A stretch of 64,000 nt of DNA from assembly GCF_900232995.1 (NCBI RefSeq), contig NZ_OCVX01000004.1, forward strand, positions 132,514-196,513, written 5' to 3'. The translations under genes and the position numbers were made by a program. Each line of letters begins with the position of its first letter. Positions within the stretch are counted from its first letter, which is position 1. Of the stretch, positions 36,001 through 46,201 are shown piece after piece. Source of the DNA: Mycobacterium simulans. GTDB taxonomy: Bacteria > Actinomycetota > Actinomycetes > Mycobacteriales > Mycobacteriaceae. The notes under the pieces are model-generated. The model saw only the letters and a program-made list of their open reading frames with translations, was not told the DNA's origin and ran no database searches.

Positions 36001-39000
36001 GACACCCCCTGCCACGCGAACGGAACCAACACCGAGCCCTCCGGAACCTCGGCGGTGTCGGCGCTCAGTATCACCGCGTGCAAGGCCGCGTCCAGCATCA
36101 CCGGATGGACTCCGAACCCGGCGACGGACACCCCGGCGTCTGCGGGCAACGCCACCTCGGCGAAGACTTCCTCGCCACGGCGCCACATCGCATTCAGGCC
36201 CCGGAATGCCGGCCCGTACCCATACCCGCGCTCGGCCAACTGCTCATACCCGTCGCCGAGCTCGACCGCGACCGCGCCCACCGGCGGCCACACCGACAAG
36301 TCGGTAGTCGCCTTCGCCGTCCCCGAACTCAACGTGCCCTCGGCGTGTAGCAACCAGCCCGCGCCGCCCTCGCCGCGTGAATACACCGATACCGCCCGGG
36401 CGCCCGCCTCGTCGGGACCACCAACGACCACCTGCACAGCCACCGATCCGGTGGATGGCAATACCAATGGCGCCGCCAATGTCAGCTCGTCGATCACTCC
36501 GCAGCCGACTTCGTCACCGGCTCGGATCGCCAATTCGACAAACGCCGCCCCGGGGAGGATCGCCACGCCGCCTACGGCGTGATCGGCCAACCAGCCGTGT
36601 GCGCTGGGCGACAACCGGCCCGTCAGCACCACCCCGCCCGATGCCGGTAGCTCCACCACCGCGCCCAGCAGCGCGTGCTCGCTGGCCTCGAGTCCAAGGC
36701 CGGCCGCGTCGGCCACCTCAGCTGCACCAGACAGCCAGAACCGCCGCCGCTCAAAGGCATACGTGGGCAACTCGACAAAATTCGCCTGGCCCACGACGGC
36801 GCGCCAGTCCACGGTGGCACCCGCGACGAAGGCGTGCGCGACCGCGTTCGTCACGGCCGCGGGCTCGGGCCGGTCCTTGCGCAGCGCGGACACCGTCATT
36901 ACGCCCGCGTCGGGCAGCGACTCTTCGATCGAGGCAGTCAAACCACTACCGGGTCCCACTTCGACGAACCGCGTGGCACCGGCCGATTGCGCGAACCGGA
37001 CACTGTCGGCGAATCGCACCGCTTCCCGAACGTGCCGCTTCCAGTACGCCAGGGACGCGAAGTCCTCGCCGGCCAGCTGCCCCGTCAGATTCGAAATGAT
37101 TCCGATGGTGGGTTGCCTGATGGTGAGTCCGGAAGCCACCGTTCCGAATTCGTCGATCATCGGTTCCATCAAGGGTGAGTGGAATGCGTGCGAGACGGCC
37201 AGTTGGTGGACACGTCGGCCATCGGCGCGCAGCTGATCCGCGATGGCGATGACCGCTTGCTCGGCACCCGAAATCACCACGGAGGCTGGACCGTTGACCG
37301 CCGCGATGCCAACGTCGGCGGTCAGTAACGGCCGCACCTCGTCTTCGGTGGCCTGCACGGCAACCATGGTCCCGCCGGCCGGTAGTGCCTGCATGAACCG
37401 GCCCCGGGCGGCGACCAGTACCGCGGCGTTCTCCAGCGACAAGACGCCGGCCACGTGGGCGGCCGTAATCTCGCCGACGGAGTGGCCCATCACGTAATCG
37501 GGTCGCATACCCCAGGATTCCAGCAATCGGAACAGCGCGACTTCCACGGCGAACAGCGCCGGCTGCGCGAATTCGGTGGTGTTCAGCAGGTTTTCGTCGT
37601 TGCCCCAGATCACGTCGCGAAGTGGACGCAGCAGATGCTGGTCCAGTTCGCCGACGACGGTGTCGAATGCCCGGGCGAATACCGGGTATTCGGCATGCAA
37701 TTCCCGTCCCATTCCCAGAAATTGGGAACCTTGGCCGGGAAACACGAAGACCGTCTTGCCCGCGGGCTGGGCAAGACCGTGGATCACCGCACCCGGAACG
37801 TCGCCAGCTAACTCGTCCAACCCAGCCAGCAAACTGTCCCGATCCCCACCGACGATCACCGCCCGATGCTCGAAGGCCGACCGTCCGGCCAACGACCACC
37901 CCACGTCAGGCACCTCAAGATCGTGGTGGGCACGCACAAACTCCGCCAACCGAGACGCCTGAGCCCCCAACGCCGACGCCGACTTGGCCGACACCACCCA
38001 CGGCACTAACGCGGGTGCGGGGCGCGCCTCTGGTGGCTCGACCGCCGGAACAGCCTCCACGATCACGTGCGCATTGGTGCCACTAATCCCAAATGACGAC
38101 ACCCCCGCACGACGCACCCGACCCTCGGCGGGCCAGGGCTGCGGCTGAGTCAACAACGACACCGACCCAGCCGACCAATCCACATGCGGGCTCGGCGCAT
38201 CCACATGCAATGTCGCCGGCAACACCTCATGGCGCATCGCCTGCACCATCTTGATCACGCCCGCCACCCCCGCGGCGGCCTGCGTATGACCCATATTCGA
38301 CTTGATCGAACCCAGCCAAAGCGGCTGGCTGCGCCCCTGCCCATATGTCGCCAACAACGCCTGCGCCTCAATCGGATCACCCAACGTCGTACCGGTCCCA
38401 TGGCCCTCGACCACATCGACATCGGCGGCCGACAACCCCGCGTTGGCCAGCGCGGCACGCACCACCCGCTGCTGCGAGGGACCATTGGGCGCGGTCAACC
38501 CATTGGACGCACCGTCCTGGTTGATTGCCGAACCGCGCACCACCGCCAACACCGGATGACCCAATCGCTGCGCATCCGACAAACGCTCCAACAGAAGCAT
38601 TCCGCCACCTTCGGCGAATCCGGTGCCGTCGGCCGCGCCGGCAAAGGCCTTGCAGCGCCCGTCCGCCGACAAGCCGCGCATCCGGCTGAACTCGACGAAG
38701 ATGTCGGGCGTGGCGTTGACCGTGACACCGCCGGCCAGCCCCAGATCGCATTCGCCGGACCGCAGCGACTGCACCGCCATATGCAGCGCCACCAACGACG
38801 ACGAACACGCCGTATCCACCGACACCGCCGGGCCCTCCAGCCCCAACACATACGACCCCCGCCCGGACGCCACGCTTGTCGACTGGCCGGTCAAGCGGAA
38901 GCCTTCCACCGGTTCGGCGGCGAACATTCCGTAGGCCTGCGTCAGTACCCCGGCAAACACTCCTGTGGCGCTGCCCCGCAACCCGCCAGGCTCAATCCCG

Positions 39001-42000
39001 GCCCGCTCCAACGCTTCCCAGGAGAGTTCCAGGAGCATGCGTTGCTGAGGATCCATGGCTATGGCCTCACTCGGCCCAATACCGAAGAACCCGGGGTCGA
39101 AGTCGGCGACGCCGTCCACGAAGCCTCCGGTGCGGGTATAGCACGTCCCCGCAACATCGGGATCCGGGTTGTACAGCCCGGCCAGGTTCCAGCCGCGATT
39201 GGTCGGGAATTCGGAGAGCACGTCGCGGCACTGGACCACCATGTCCCACAGGTCTTCTGGCGACTCGATCCCGCCCGGGTAACGACACGACATGCCCACG
39301 ATCGCGATTGGATCGTCGCCCGTGGCGCGGACGGCGGGTGTGTGCTTGATTTCTTGTGGGACTCCGGCAAGCTCGGTGCGCATGTAGGAGGCCAGGCCGC
39401 TGGGTGTCGGATAATCGAAGATAAGAGTGGGTGAAAGCGACAGCCCGGTAGCGGATTTCAGCCGGTTGCGCATCTCAACCGCGGTCAGCGAGTCGAAACC
39501 CAAGTCCTGGAACGCCTTGTCGGGGTCGATGGCCTCGGGTGTGACGTTGCCCAGCACGGTGGCGATGTGCGAGCGAACCAAGTCCAGCAGCACCGCATGC
39601 TGTTCGGCCTCGGGCAGTCCGTGTAGGCGGTGCGCCAGAGCCGATTTCGACTTCGCGGCCGCCAGGGAATCGTCAACCTGGCGCCGCGTCGGGGCGTTGA
39701 CCAGATCGGTGAACATCGGCGGTAGGGCCACCGCATGAGCCCGCAGCGGACCCAGGTCGATGCGGGCGGGCGCCAGGAACGGTTGGTCCACGATCAGTGC
39801 CGTGTCGAACAATTCCAGCGCTTCTTCCGAGGACAACGCCAGGACCCCTTCGCGGCCCAGCCGGGCCAGGTCGGCGGCGTCGAGCCCACCGGTCATGGCG
39901 CTGGCCTGATCCCACAGTCCCCACCCGAGCGATATCGCCGGCAGGCCATGGGCACGCCGATGAGCGGCCAACCCATCCAGGAAGCAGTTGGCCGCCGAAT
40001 AGTTACCCTGTCCCGACGAACCGATGAGTCCGGCCATCGACGAAAACATCACGAACGCAGACAGATTCAGATCGCGGGTCAACTCATGCAGGTTCCATGC
40101 CGCGTCCACCTTGGCCCGCAATACCATGTCGATTCGGTCCGGTGTCAACGACGAAATCACCGCGTCGTCAAGCACTCCGGTCGCATGAATCACGCCCGAT
40201 AACGGCCGCTGCACCGGAACGTCGGCGATTACCTTGGCCAGCGCCGCGCGATCGGCCGCATCACAGGCCACCACCTGCACCTGGGCACCGGCGTCGGACA
40301 ACTCCGCAACCAACTCCGCGGCCCCCGGCGCATCCGGACCGCGCCGACTCAGCAACACCAAATCACGCACGCCGTGCTGGATCACCACGTGACGCGCCAG
40401 CGCCGAACCCGCCATCCCGGTCCCGCCGGTAATCAGCACGGTTCCCGCCGCCCAAGCGTCGGGCATCACCATCACGACCTTGCCGATATGGCGCGCCTGG
40501 CTCAGATACCGCAGCGCCGCTTGCGCGCGCCGTACGTCAAACGTGGTCACCGGCAATGGCCGCAGCACACCGGCGTCGAAGAGTTCGGCGAGGTCCAGCA
40601 TCCACTGGTGCATGCGGGACCGGCCGGGCTCGAAGAGGTCGAACGCGCGATATCGCACCCCTGGGTATTCCTGGGCGATCACGCCCGGGTCGCGGATGTC
40701 GGTCTTGCCCATCTCCAAGAAGATCCCGCCCGGGGCTACCAGGCGCAGGGATGCATCCACGAATTCGCCGGCCAACGAATCCAGCACCACATCCATGCCG
40801 CGCCCACCCGTAACCGTCCGGAACTTGTCCTCGAAGTCCAGGCTGCGCGAGTCGGAGATGTGGTCTTCGTCAAAACCCATGGCCCGCAAGATGTCCCACT
40901 TGCCCTTGCTGGCGGTGGCGAACACTTCCAAACCCAAATGCCGGGCCAGCTGCACCGCGGCCATGCCCACGCCGCCGGCGGCGGCATGCACCAACACCCG
41001 CTGGCCAGGCTTGACCTCGGCCAAATGCACAAAGGCCATGTATGCCGTGGTGAAAACGGCTGATATGGCTGCGGCTTCGGGGTATGACCAGTCGGCGGGC
41101 ATCGGCAGCAATAGGCGGGTATCGCCGGGAACCAGGGTGCCGCTGCCGTCGGGGAAGAAGCCGTACACCGAGTCGCCGACGGCGAATTCGGTGACACCGG
41201 GACCGACCTCGACGACCACACCGGCGCCTTCGCCGCCCAGCAGCGCCTCGTGGGTGAACATGCCCAGCGTGATCATGATGTCGCGGAAGTTGGCGGCGAT
41301 GGCGCGCAGCGCCACCCGAACCTGGCCGGGTTGCAACGGCGCATCGGCGTTGGGAACCGGTTCGAGCTGCAGATTTTCAAAGGTGCCCGCACTGCTCAGA
41401 CCAAGCCGCCACGGCCCGTCTCCTGGCGGTACCAGGATTTCGTTGACGGTGCGGCTGGCGCGTACGCGCGCTGTGTAGGCCTGTCCGCCCCGCATCAACA
41501 CCTGGGGCTCGCCGACCGCCAGCGCGGCGGCAACAACCGCATCATCAAGCGGCGCATCGGAATCGACCAACACGACCCGGCCCGGGTTTTCGGTCTGCGC
41601 CGAACGCACCAGCCCCCAGACCGCCGCGCCCGCCAAGTCGGTGATGTCCTGCCTCGCCAGCGCCATTGCGCCCCGGGTAGCCACTACGAGCACTCCCGAG
41701 TCGTGTTCGGTCAACCACGCCTGCACAGCCGCCAGAGCTTCGTGAGCGCGCCCGTAGGTGTCTGATACCGGATCTTCGTCAGCCGCAATGGATTCGAACA
41801 CTTCGTAGGAAGTCGTGGCGTTCTTGCCGGGAGATGCCGCCGGCGACCAAACCAGCTCGAATAACCGGTCGGGGCCTAAGCCCGACACCCCCGATATCCC
41901 CGCCCGCAGCTGCTGCTCGGTCACCGGACGGGCCACCATCGCTGCTACCGACAACACGGGCAATCCCAGCCCGTCGGCAAGTTCGATAGACACTGCCGCC

Positions 42001-45000
42001 TGGCCCACCGGCGCAATCCGAGCCCGCACCGCCGATGCCCCTGCGGCATGCAACGACACACCCTGCCAGGAGAAGGGCAACACCAGTTCGGCATCTTGGT
42101 GGGCCAGCAGCGCCGCATGGAGCGCGGCGTCCAGTAGCGCCGGGTGCACCCCGAACCCGGCAACACCGCCGGCCGCCTCCGGCAGCCGCACTTCGGCGAA
42201 CAGCTCGTCGCCGCGGGTCCATAGCGCGGTCAGGCCCCGAAACGCTGGACCGTAGTCATACCCCTGCGCCGCCAACCGTTCGTAGCCGTCGGCAATATCT
42301 ACCGCGGCGGCGCCCGCGGGCGGCCACACCGACAGGTCCGCCCCGGGCTCGACCGCCCCGGAACTCAGTGTTCCTTCGGCGTGGCAGACCCACACCGAAC
42401 CGGCCCCTGTCCCGGCACGGGAGTAAACCGACACACTGCGCCGGCCGGATTCCGCTGCTTCACCGACAACCACTTGCACGGCAACCGAATTCGCAGCAGG
42501 CAACATCAACGGCGTTCGCAGGGTCAACTCTTCGACCACCGGGCAGCCGACTTCGTCGCCGGCGCGCACCGCCAACTCCACAAAGCCCGCGCCCGGGAAC
42601 ACCACCGCTCCGGACACGGCGTGATCGGCCAGCCACCCCTGCACACTTGGCGACAACCGACCCGTCAGCACCACGCCACCCGAAGCCGGCAAGTCCACCA
42701 CCGCGTGCAGCAACGGGTGTTCGCTGGCACCCAGCCCTAAACCGTGAGCGTCGGCCGCCACACCTTCGCCGGCAAGCCAAAACCGCCGCCGGTCAAAGGC
42801 ATACGTCGGCAGCTCAACAAACCCCGCACCGTCCAGCACCCCACGCCAGTCCACCGCAACACCGGCGACAAACGCGGCGCCGACCGACGACAGGAACCGA
42901 TGCAGGCCGCCGTCCTCGCGCCCCAGGGTGGGAACGACGAGGGCCTCGGCGTCGCCCGCAGTGCCGGTTAGGAAGTCGTTGGCCGTGTCTTCGATGCCGG
43001 CGATCAATGCCGGATGCGGACTGGATTCGATGAAGGTGCGGTAGCCGTGCTGGCATGCGCTGCGCACCGCCTGGTCTAGCTCGACCGTCTGTCGGATGTT
43101 GCGGTACCAGTATTCGGCATCCAAACCGGCCGTATCCAAACGGTTTCCGGTGACGGTGGAGAAGAAGGCGGTCCGGGTGGATCCGGGCTCGATACCCGAC
43201 AGAACGTCAAGCAGCTCGGCTCGGATCGCCTCGACCTCAACCGAATGCGACGCGTAGTCCACCTCGATGCGCCGGGTGCGCAGTTCCTGCTCGGCACACA
43301 GCCCGATGAGCTCCTCCAGCGCGGCCACTTCACCCGACACCACGACGGCCGACCGGCCATTGACTGCGGCAATGCCGAGCCGATTACCGAACGGCGCCAA
43401 CAACTCCCGCGCCTTTTCCGAACCGCAGGCGATCGACACCATGCCACCGGGGCCGGCCAATCCGGTCAGCAACTTGCTGCGCAGCGTGACCACCTTTGCC
43501 GCGTCGCGCAACGACAGGGCGCCGGCCACGTAAGCGGCGGCGATCTCGCCCTGTGAGTGGCCGATCACCGCGTCCGGGCGCACCCCGACCGATTTCCATA
43601 ATTCGGCCAGCGCCACCATGACCGCGAACAGCACCGGTTGCACCACATCCACGCGATCCAGTCCCGGGGCACCTGGAGCGCCACGCAGCACGTCGGTCAG
43701 TGACCAGTCGACGAATTCGGAAAACACTTCGGCGCACGCATCGATCTGCTGCGCGAATACCGGTGTGGTATCAAGCAATTCGACACCCATGCCGACCCAT
43801 TGGGACCCTTGGCCGGGGAACACGAACACGTTCTTGCCCACGGGCTGGCCAATCCCGCGGATCACCCCACCCGGAACCTCACCAGCTAACTCATCTAACC
43901 CAGCCAGCAAACTGTCCCGATCCCCACCGACGATCACCGCCCGATGCTCAAAGGCCGACCGCCCGGCCAACGACCACCCGACGTCAGCCACCTCAAGATC
44001 GTCGTGGGCACGCACAAACTCCGCCAACCGGGCCGCTTGCGCCCCCAACGCCGACGCCGACTTGGCCGACACCACCCACGGCACCACCGACGGCACCGCG
44101 CCACGCTCGCGACGCGACTCAGGAACAGCCTCCACAATCACATGCGCATTGGTGCCACTGATCCCGAACGACGACACCCCCGCACGACGCACCCGACCCT
44201 CGGCGGGCCAGGGCTGCGGCTGGGTCAACAACGACACCGACCCAGCCGACCAATCCACATGCGGGCTCGGCGCATCCACATGCAATGTCGCCGGCAACAC
44301 CTCATGGCGCATCGCCTGCACCATCTTGATCACACCGGCCACCCCGGCAGCCGCCTGCGTGTGACCCATATTCGACTTCACCGACCCCAACCACAACGGC
44401 TGCGTCCGGCCCTGCCCGTAGGTCGCCAGCAACGCCTGCGCCTCAATGGGGTCGCCCAACGTCGTACCGGTCCCATGGCCCTCGACCGCATCGACATCGG
44501 CGGTCGACAACCCCGCGTTGGCCAGCGCGGCACGCACCACCCGCTGCTGCGAGGGACCATTGGGCGCGGTCAACCCATTGGACGCACCGTCCTGATTCAC
44601 CGCCGAACCGCGCACCACCGCCAACACCGGATGACCCAACCGTTGGGCATCCGACAACCGCTCGACGACCAGAATCGCGCCGCCCTCCGACCAGCCGCCC
44701 CCGTCGGCGGCTCCCGCGTACGCCTTGGAGCGGCCGTCCGGCGCCAACCCGCGGTGCCGGCTGAACTCGATGAAGACGGTCGGCGTGGCATTGACGGTCG
44801 CGCCGCCGGCCAGGGCCAGATCGCATTCGCCGGTCCGCAGCGACTGCACCGCCATGTGCAGGGCCACCAACGACGACGAGCACGCGGTATCCACCGACAC
44901 CGCCGGGCCCTCCAGCCCCAACACATACGACACCCGCCCGGAGGCGACGCTGGAGGTCATGCCGGTCAGCCGGTAGCCCTCGATCTCCTCGGCCAACATG

Positions 45001-45488
45001 CCGTAGCCCTGCACGATGAGCCCTGCAAACACACCGGTGGCGCTGCCCCGCAACGACGTCGGATCAATCCCGGCCCGCTCCAAGGCCTCCCACGACAGCT
45101 CCAGCAACATCCGGTGTTGCGGATCCATCGCCAGCGCCTCGCTGCGAGCGATGCCGAAGAACGCGGCGTCGAAGTCACCGACGCCGTCCACGAAGCCCCC
45201 GGTCCGCGCGTAGGTCTTGTGGCGCACGTCGGGGTCGGGGTCATAAAGCCCGGCCAGGTCCCAACCGCGGTCGGTGGGGAACTCAGAGATCACGTCGCGG
45301 CCTTCGGCGACCATCTGCCACAGGCCCTCCGGGGAGTCGACCCCACCCGGGAAGCGGCACGACATTCCGACGATGGCGATCGGCTCGCTCGACCGCTCCA
45401 GCAACGCTCGGTTGGTACGCTTCAGGCGTTCAACCTGGACCAGCGCTTTCCGCAACGCTTCGGTTGCATGCTGGAGTTGATCAACCAT
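33054..45488 (-). CDS. pks12: Pks12, two-module polyketide synthase for mycoketide
   Basis: The gene encodes 4144 residues (M. tuberculosis Pks12 4151). An N-terminal helix (1-32) is a docking element. Module 1: KS about 37-460 with Cys203; AT about 550-860 with GHSQGE and YASH (methylmalonyl type); DH about 920; ER near 1496 (HAAAGGVGMAAVQLA); KR near 1686 (GGTGMAG); ACP near 1996 (GFDSL). Module 2: KS about 2060-2480 with its Cys near 2222; AT with GHSVGE near 2666 and HAFH near 2768 (malonyl type); DH near 2936; ER near 3516; KR near 3704; ACP near 4016. All domains look intact. Alternating malonyl and methylmalonyl units fit mycoketide, the tail of mannosyl phosphomycoketide. A docking helix and a C-terminal acidic tail fit its modularly iterative chain assembly. 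Confidence 0.95.
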   Translation of the reverse strand: MVDQLQHATEALRKALVQVERLKRTNRALLERSSEPIAIVGMSCRFPGGVDSPEGLWQMVAEGRDVISEFPTDRGWDLAGLYDPDPDVRHKTYARTGGFVDGVGDFDAAFFGIARSEALAMDPQHRMLLELSWEALERAGIDPTSLRGSATGVFAGLIVQGYGMLAEEIEGYRLTGMTSSVASGRVSYVLGLEGPAVSVDTACSSSLVALHMAVQSLRTGECDLALAGGATVNATPTVFIEFSRHRGLAPDGRSKAYAGAADGGGWSEGGAILVVERLSDAQRLGHPVLAVVRGSAVNQDGASNGLTAPNGPSQQRVVRAALANAGLSTADVDAVEGHGTGTTLGDPIEAQALLATYGQGRTQPLWLGSVKSNMGHTQAAAGVAGVIKMVQAMRHEVLPATLHVDAPSPHVDWSAGSVSLLTQPQPWPAEGRVRRAGVSSFGISGTNAHVIVEAVPESRRERGAVPSVVPWVVSAKSASALGAQAARLAEFVRAHDDLEVADVGWSLAGRSAFEHRAVIVGGDRDSLLAGLDELAGEVPGGVIRGIGQPVGKNVFVFPGQGSQWVGMGVELLDTTPVFAQQIDACAEVFSEFVDWSLTDVLRGAPGAPGLDRVDVVQPVLFAVMVALAELWKSVGVRPDAVIGHSQGEIAAAYVAGALSLRDAAKVVTLRSKLLTGLAGPGGMVSIACGSEKARELLAPFGNRLGIAAVNGRSAVVVSGEVAALEELIGLCAEQELRTRRIEVDYASHSVEVEAIRAELLDVLSGIEPGSTRTAFFSTVTGNRLDTAGLDAEYWYRNIRQTVELDQAVRSACQHGYRTFIESSPHPALIAGIEDTANDFLTGTAGDAEALVVPTLGREDGGLHRFLSSVGAAFVAGVAVDWRGVLDGAGFVELPTYAFDRRRFWLAGEGVAADAHGLGLGASEHPLLHAVVDLPASGGVVLTGRLSPSVQGWLADHAVSGAVVFPGAGFVELAVRAGDEVGCPVVEELTLRTPLMLPAANSVAVQVVVGEAAESGRRSVSVYSRAGTGAGSVWVCHAEGTLSSGAVEPGADLSVWPPAGAAAVDIADGYERLAAQGYDYGPAFRGLTALWTRGDELFAEVRLPEAAGGVAGFGVHPALLDAALHAALLAHQDAELVLPFSWQGVSLHAAGASAVRARIAPVGQAAVSIELADGLGLPVLSVAAMVARPVTEQQLRAGISGVSGLGPDRLFELVWSPAASPGKNATTSYEVFESIAADEDPVSDTYGRAHEALAAVQAWLTEHDSGVLVVATRGAMALARQDITDLAGAAVWGLVRSAQTENPGRVVLVDSDAPLDDAVVAAALAVGEPQVLMRGGQAYTARVRASRTVNEILVPPGDGPWRLGLSSAGTFENLQLEPVPNADAPLQPGQVRVALRAIAANFRDIMITLGMFTHEALLGGEGAGVVVEVGPGVTEFAVGDSVYGFFPDGSGTLVPGDTRLLLPMPADWSYPEAAAISAVFTTAYMAFVHLAEVKPGQRVLVHAAAGGVGMAAVQLARHLGLEVFATASKGKWDILRAMGFDEDHISDSRSLDFEDKFRTVTGGRGMDVVLDSLAGEFVDASLRLVAPGGIFLEMGKTDIRDPGVIAQEYPGVRYRAFDLFEPGRSRMHQWMLDLAELFDAGVLRPLPVTTFDVRRAQAALRYLSQARHIGKVVMVMPDAWAAGTVLITGGTGMAGSALARHVVIQHGVRDLVLLSRRGPDAPGAAELVAELSDAGAQVQVVACDAADRAALAKVIADVPVQRPLSGVIHATGVLDDAVISSLTPDRIDMVLRAKVDAAWNLHELTRDLNLSAFVMFSSMAGLIGSSGQGNYSAANCFLDGLAAHRRAHGLPAISLGWGLWDQASAMTGGLDAADLARLGREGVLALSSEEALELFDTALIVDQPFLAPARIDLGPLRAHAVALPPMFTDLVNAPTRRQVDDSLAAAKSKSALAHRLHGLPEAEQHAVLLDLVRSHIATVLGNVTPEAIDPDKAFQDLGFDSLTAVEMRNRLKSATGLSLSPTLIFDYPTPSGLASYMRTELAGVPQEIKHTPAVRATGDDPIAIVGMSCRYPGGIESPEDLWDMVVQCRDVLSEFPTNRGWNLAGLYNPDPDVAGTCYTRTGGFVDGVADFDPGFFGIGPSEAIAMDPQQRMLLELSWEALERAGIEPGGLRGSATGVFAGVLTQAYGMFAAEPVEGFRLTGQSTSVASGRGSYVLGLEGPAVSVDTACSSSLVALHMAVQSLRSGECDLGLAGGVTVNATPDIFVEFSRMRGLSADGRCKAFAGAADGTGFAEGGGMLLLERLSDAQRLGHPVLAVVRGSAINQDGASNGLTAPNGPSQQRVVRAALANAGLSAADVDVVEGHGTGTTLGDPIEAQALLATYGQGRSQPLWLGSIKSNMGHTQAAAGVAGVIKMVQAMRHEVLPATLHVDAPSPHVDWSAGSVSLLTQPQPWPAEGRVRRAGVSSFGISGTNAHVIVEAVPAVEPPEARPAPALVPWVVSAKSASALGAQASRLAEFVRAHHDLEVPDVGWSLAGRSAFEHRAVIVGGDRDSLLAGLDELAGDVPGAVIHGLAQPAGKTVFVFPGQGSQFLGMGRELHAEYPVFARAFDTVVGELDQHLLRPLRDVIWGNDENLLNTTEFAQPALFAVEVALFRLLESWGMRPDYVMGHSVGEITAAHVAGVLSLENAAVLVAARGRFMQALPAGGTMVAVQATEDEVRPLLTADVGIAAVNGPASVVISGAEQAVIAIADQLRADGRRVHQLAVSHAFHSPLMEPMIDEFGTVASGLTIRQPTIGIISNLTGQLAGEDFASLAYWKRHVREAVRFADSVRFAQSAGATRFVEVGPGSGLTASIEESLPDAGVMTVSALRKDRPEPAAVTNAVAHAFVAGATVDWRAVVGQANFVELPTYAFERRRFWLSGAAEVADAAGLGLEASEHALLGAVVELPASGGVVLTGRLSPSAHGWLADHAVGGVAILPGAAFVELAIRAGDEVGCGVIDELTLAAPLVLPSTGSVAVQVVVGGPDEAGARAVSVYSRGEGGAGWLLHAEGTLSSGTAKATTDLSVWPPVGAVAVELGDGYEQLAERGYGYGPAFRGLNAMWRRGEEVFAEVALPADAGVSVAGFGVHPVMLDAALHAVILSADTAEVPEGSVLVPFAWQGVSLHAAGASTVRARIAPVGPSTVSVELADGLGLPVLSVASMLARPVTDQQLRKAVSGSGPDRLFEVIWSAQPSVDEQPVSADTVVFESEPVDGEVVAGVYAATSSVLEVLQSWLARDGAGMLVVSTRGAMGLPGEDITDLAGAAVWGLVRSAQTEHPGRIVLVDTDAALDDSAIAQVLAAGEPQVLWRGGQVYTARVHGSRAVSGVLVPPSDGPWRLGMSTPGTFENLRLEPIPDADAPLQPGHVRVALSAVAANFRDVMIALGLYPDPDAVMGVEASGVVIESAGESGDFAVGDRVMGLFPHGTGTIATTDHRLLVKVPAGWSHTAAATTSVVFATAYYALIDLASVKPGQRILVHAAAGGVGMAAVQLARHWGLEVFATASKGKWDTLRAMGFDDDHIADSRSLEFEEKFRAVTGRTGTAGMDIVLDSLSGDFVDASLRLTTPGGTFLEMGKTDIRDAVVVAEQHAGVRYRAFDLFEAGPDRIAQMLAELAALFGDDVLRPLPVTTFDVRRAPAALRYLSQARHIGKVVMTMPDAWATGTVLITGGTGMAGSALARHIVTRHGVRQLVLISRRGPDAPGAAELVAELSDAGAHVQVVACDAADRAALAKVIADIPVQQPLSAVLHTAGALDDAVVTSLTPERMEVALRAKVDAAWNLHELTRDLDLWAFVLFSSMAGLVGSSGQGNYSAANSFLDALAVHRQAHGLPAVSLGWGLWDQASAMTGALEAVDFKRFARDGITAMSSDEALGLLDTAMIVGQPFIVPAHIDLAALRVKFDGGTLPPMFVDLINAPTRRQVDDSLAAAKSKSALLQRLDGLPEDEQHAVLLDLVRSHIATVLGNTSAEAIDPDRAFQELGFDSLTAVEMRNRLKSATGLALSPTLIFDYPNSAALAGYMHRELLGASPQEAPAAAPGEAELQRVVASIPVKRLRQAGVLDLLLALANESDTNGQTAAAPAETTEKDIADMDLDDLVNAAFMNDDE
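37789..38590 (-). repeat. Near-identical KS/linker repeat in pks12, module 2 copy
   Basis: About 800 bases covering the end of KS2 and the start of the KS-AT linker are almost identical to 43868-44665, offset by about 6080 bases, including long runs of silent-site identity. This reflects module duplication or gene conversion. Confidence 0.8.
43868..44665 (-). repeat. Near-identical KS/linker repeat in pks12, module 1 copy
   Basis: Partner of 37789-38590. Both encode the same SVSLLTQPQPWPAEGRVRRA and FGISGTNAHVIVEAVP segments with nearly the same codons, whereas the flanking AT domains differ (methylmalonyl against malonyl). Confidence 0.8.
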
Positions 45489-45670
45489 CGCTACCCCTTG
45501 CCTACTGGTCGTGTTCGACCGCCGGATGCGGCTTTCGCCGAGTCACGGACGTTGCTGCACGAAGCGAGACATCGTGCTGCGCTCCGACCAAGAATGTCGC
45601 TCGTGATGACTTTACCCGGCAACCCGTGATTTGCCGGATACGTGCACGTCACACCGGGGAAAGGCGGCGG

Positions 45671-46033
45671 CTAGACAGCCACTCGGCGCCACCCGTCGGC
45701 GGCCTTGGCAGCCCGGATTAACACGTCGCAGAGTTCGCGCAGTTCGGTTGCCGCGGCTCCCTCGTCGAGTGCGGTGGCGACATCCTCCGCCGCGCAGCGC
45801 ACCTGGTAAACACGGTCGGTTAGGTCGGCTGCCTCGTCGGCCGACAGCACCACCGCATCGCTGGGCAGCGCCGCCACCTCACCCCGGGTGATCATGGCCC
45901 GCTGCTCGTATGCCCGCTGGCGGCAGGACTGCCGGCAGTATTGGCGACGGCGGCCCATGCCGACATTGGTGACGTCACGACCACACCAGCGGCACGGCTG
46001 GGGACGAGTCCGTTGATGCCGGGCAAGACTCAC
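45671..46033 (-). CDS. Small zinc-ribbon-like protein (Rv2049c-like)
   Basis: GTG at 46033 gives 120 residues; the longer open frame crosses the rbpA promoter and is unlikely. The N-terminal part has CRWCGRDV and RRQYCRQSCRQRAYEQR, a CxxC...CxxxC finger seen in small actinobacterial proteins. The C-terminal part is helical (VYQVRCAAEDVATALDEGAA). It lies between pks12 and rbpA, where Rv2049c sits in M. tuberculosis. The function is unknown; nucleic-acid binding is plausible. Confidence 0.7.
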   Translation of the reverse strand: MSLARHQRTRPQPCRWCGRDVTNVGMGRRRQYCRQSCRQRAYEQRAMITRGEVAALPSDAVVLSADEAADLTDRVYQVRCAAEDVATALDEGAAATELRELCDVLIRAAKAADGWRRVAV

Positions 46034-46201
46034 GCCTGCCGACTTTAGTCCGATCCGGCCCGCGATCCCGGTATCATTAGAGGTCGCGTCGCGCGTGCCA
46101 CCTGGCCACGCGGGAACTATGCAGACCATCGAAACGTTTGCCCAAGCGAAGAGAATCACCACCGGAGCCAGGAGCTCACAGGATCTAGAGGAGTAGCGGG
46201 A

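Noticed and set aside
33054..45488. The Pks12 internal repeat as an assembly duplication
   Set aside because: The two modules differ in AT type and many positions, and total length matches the known two-module Pks12.
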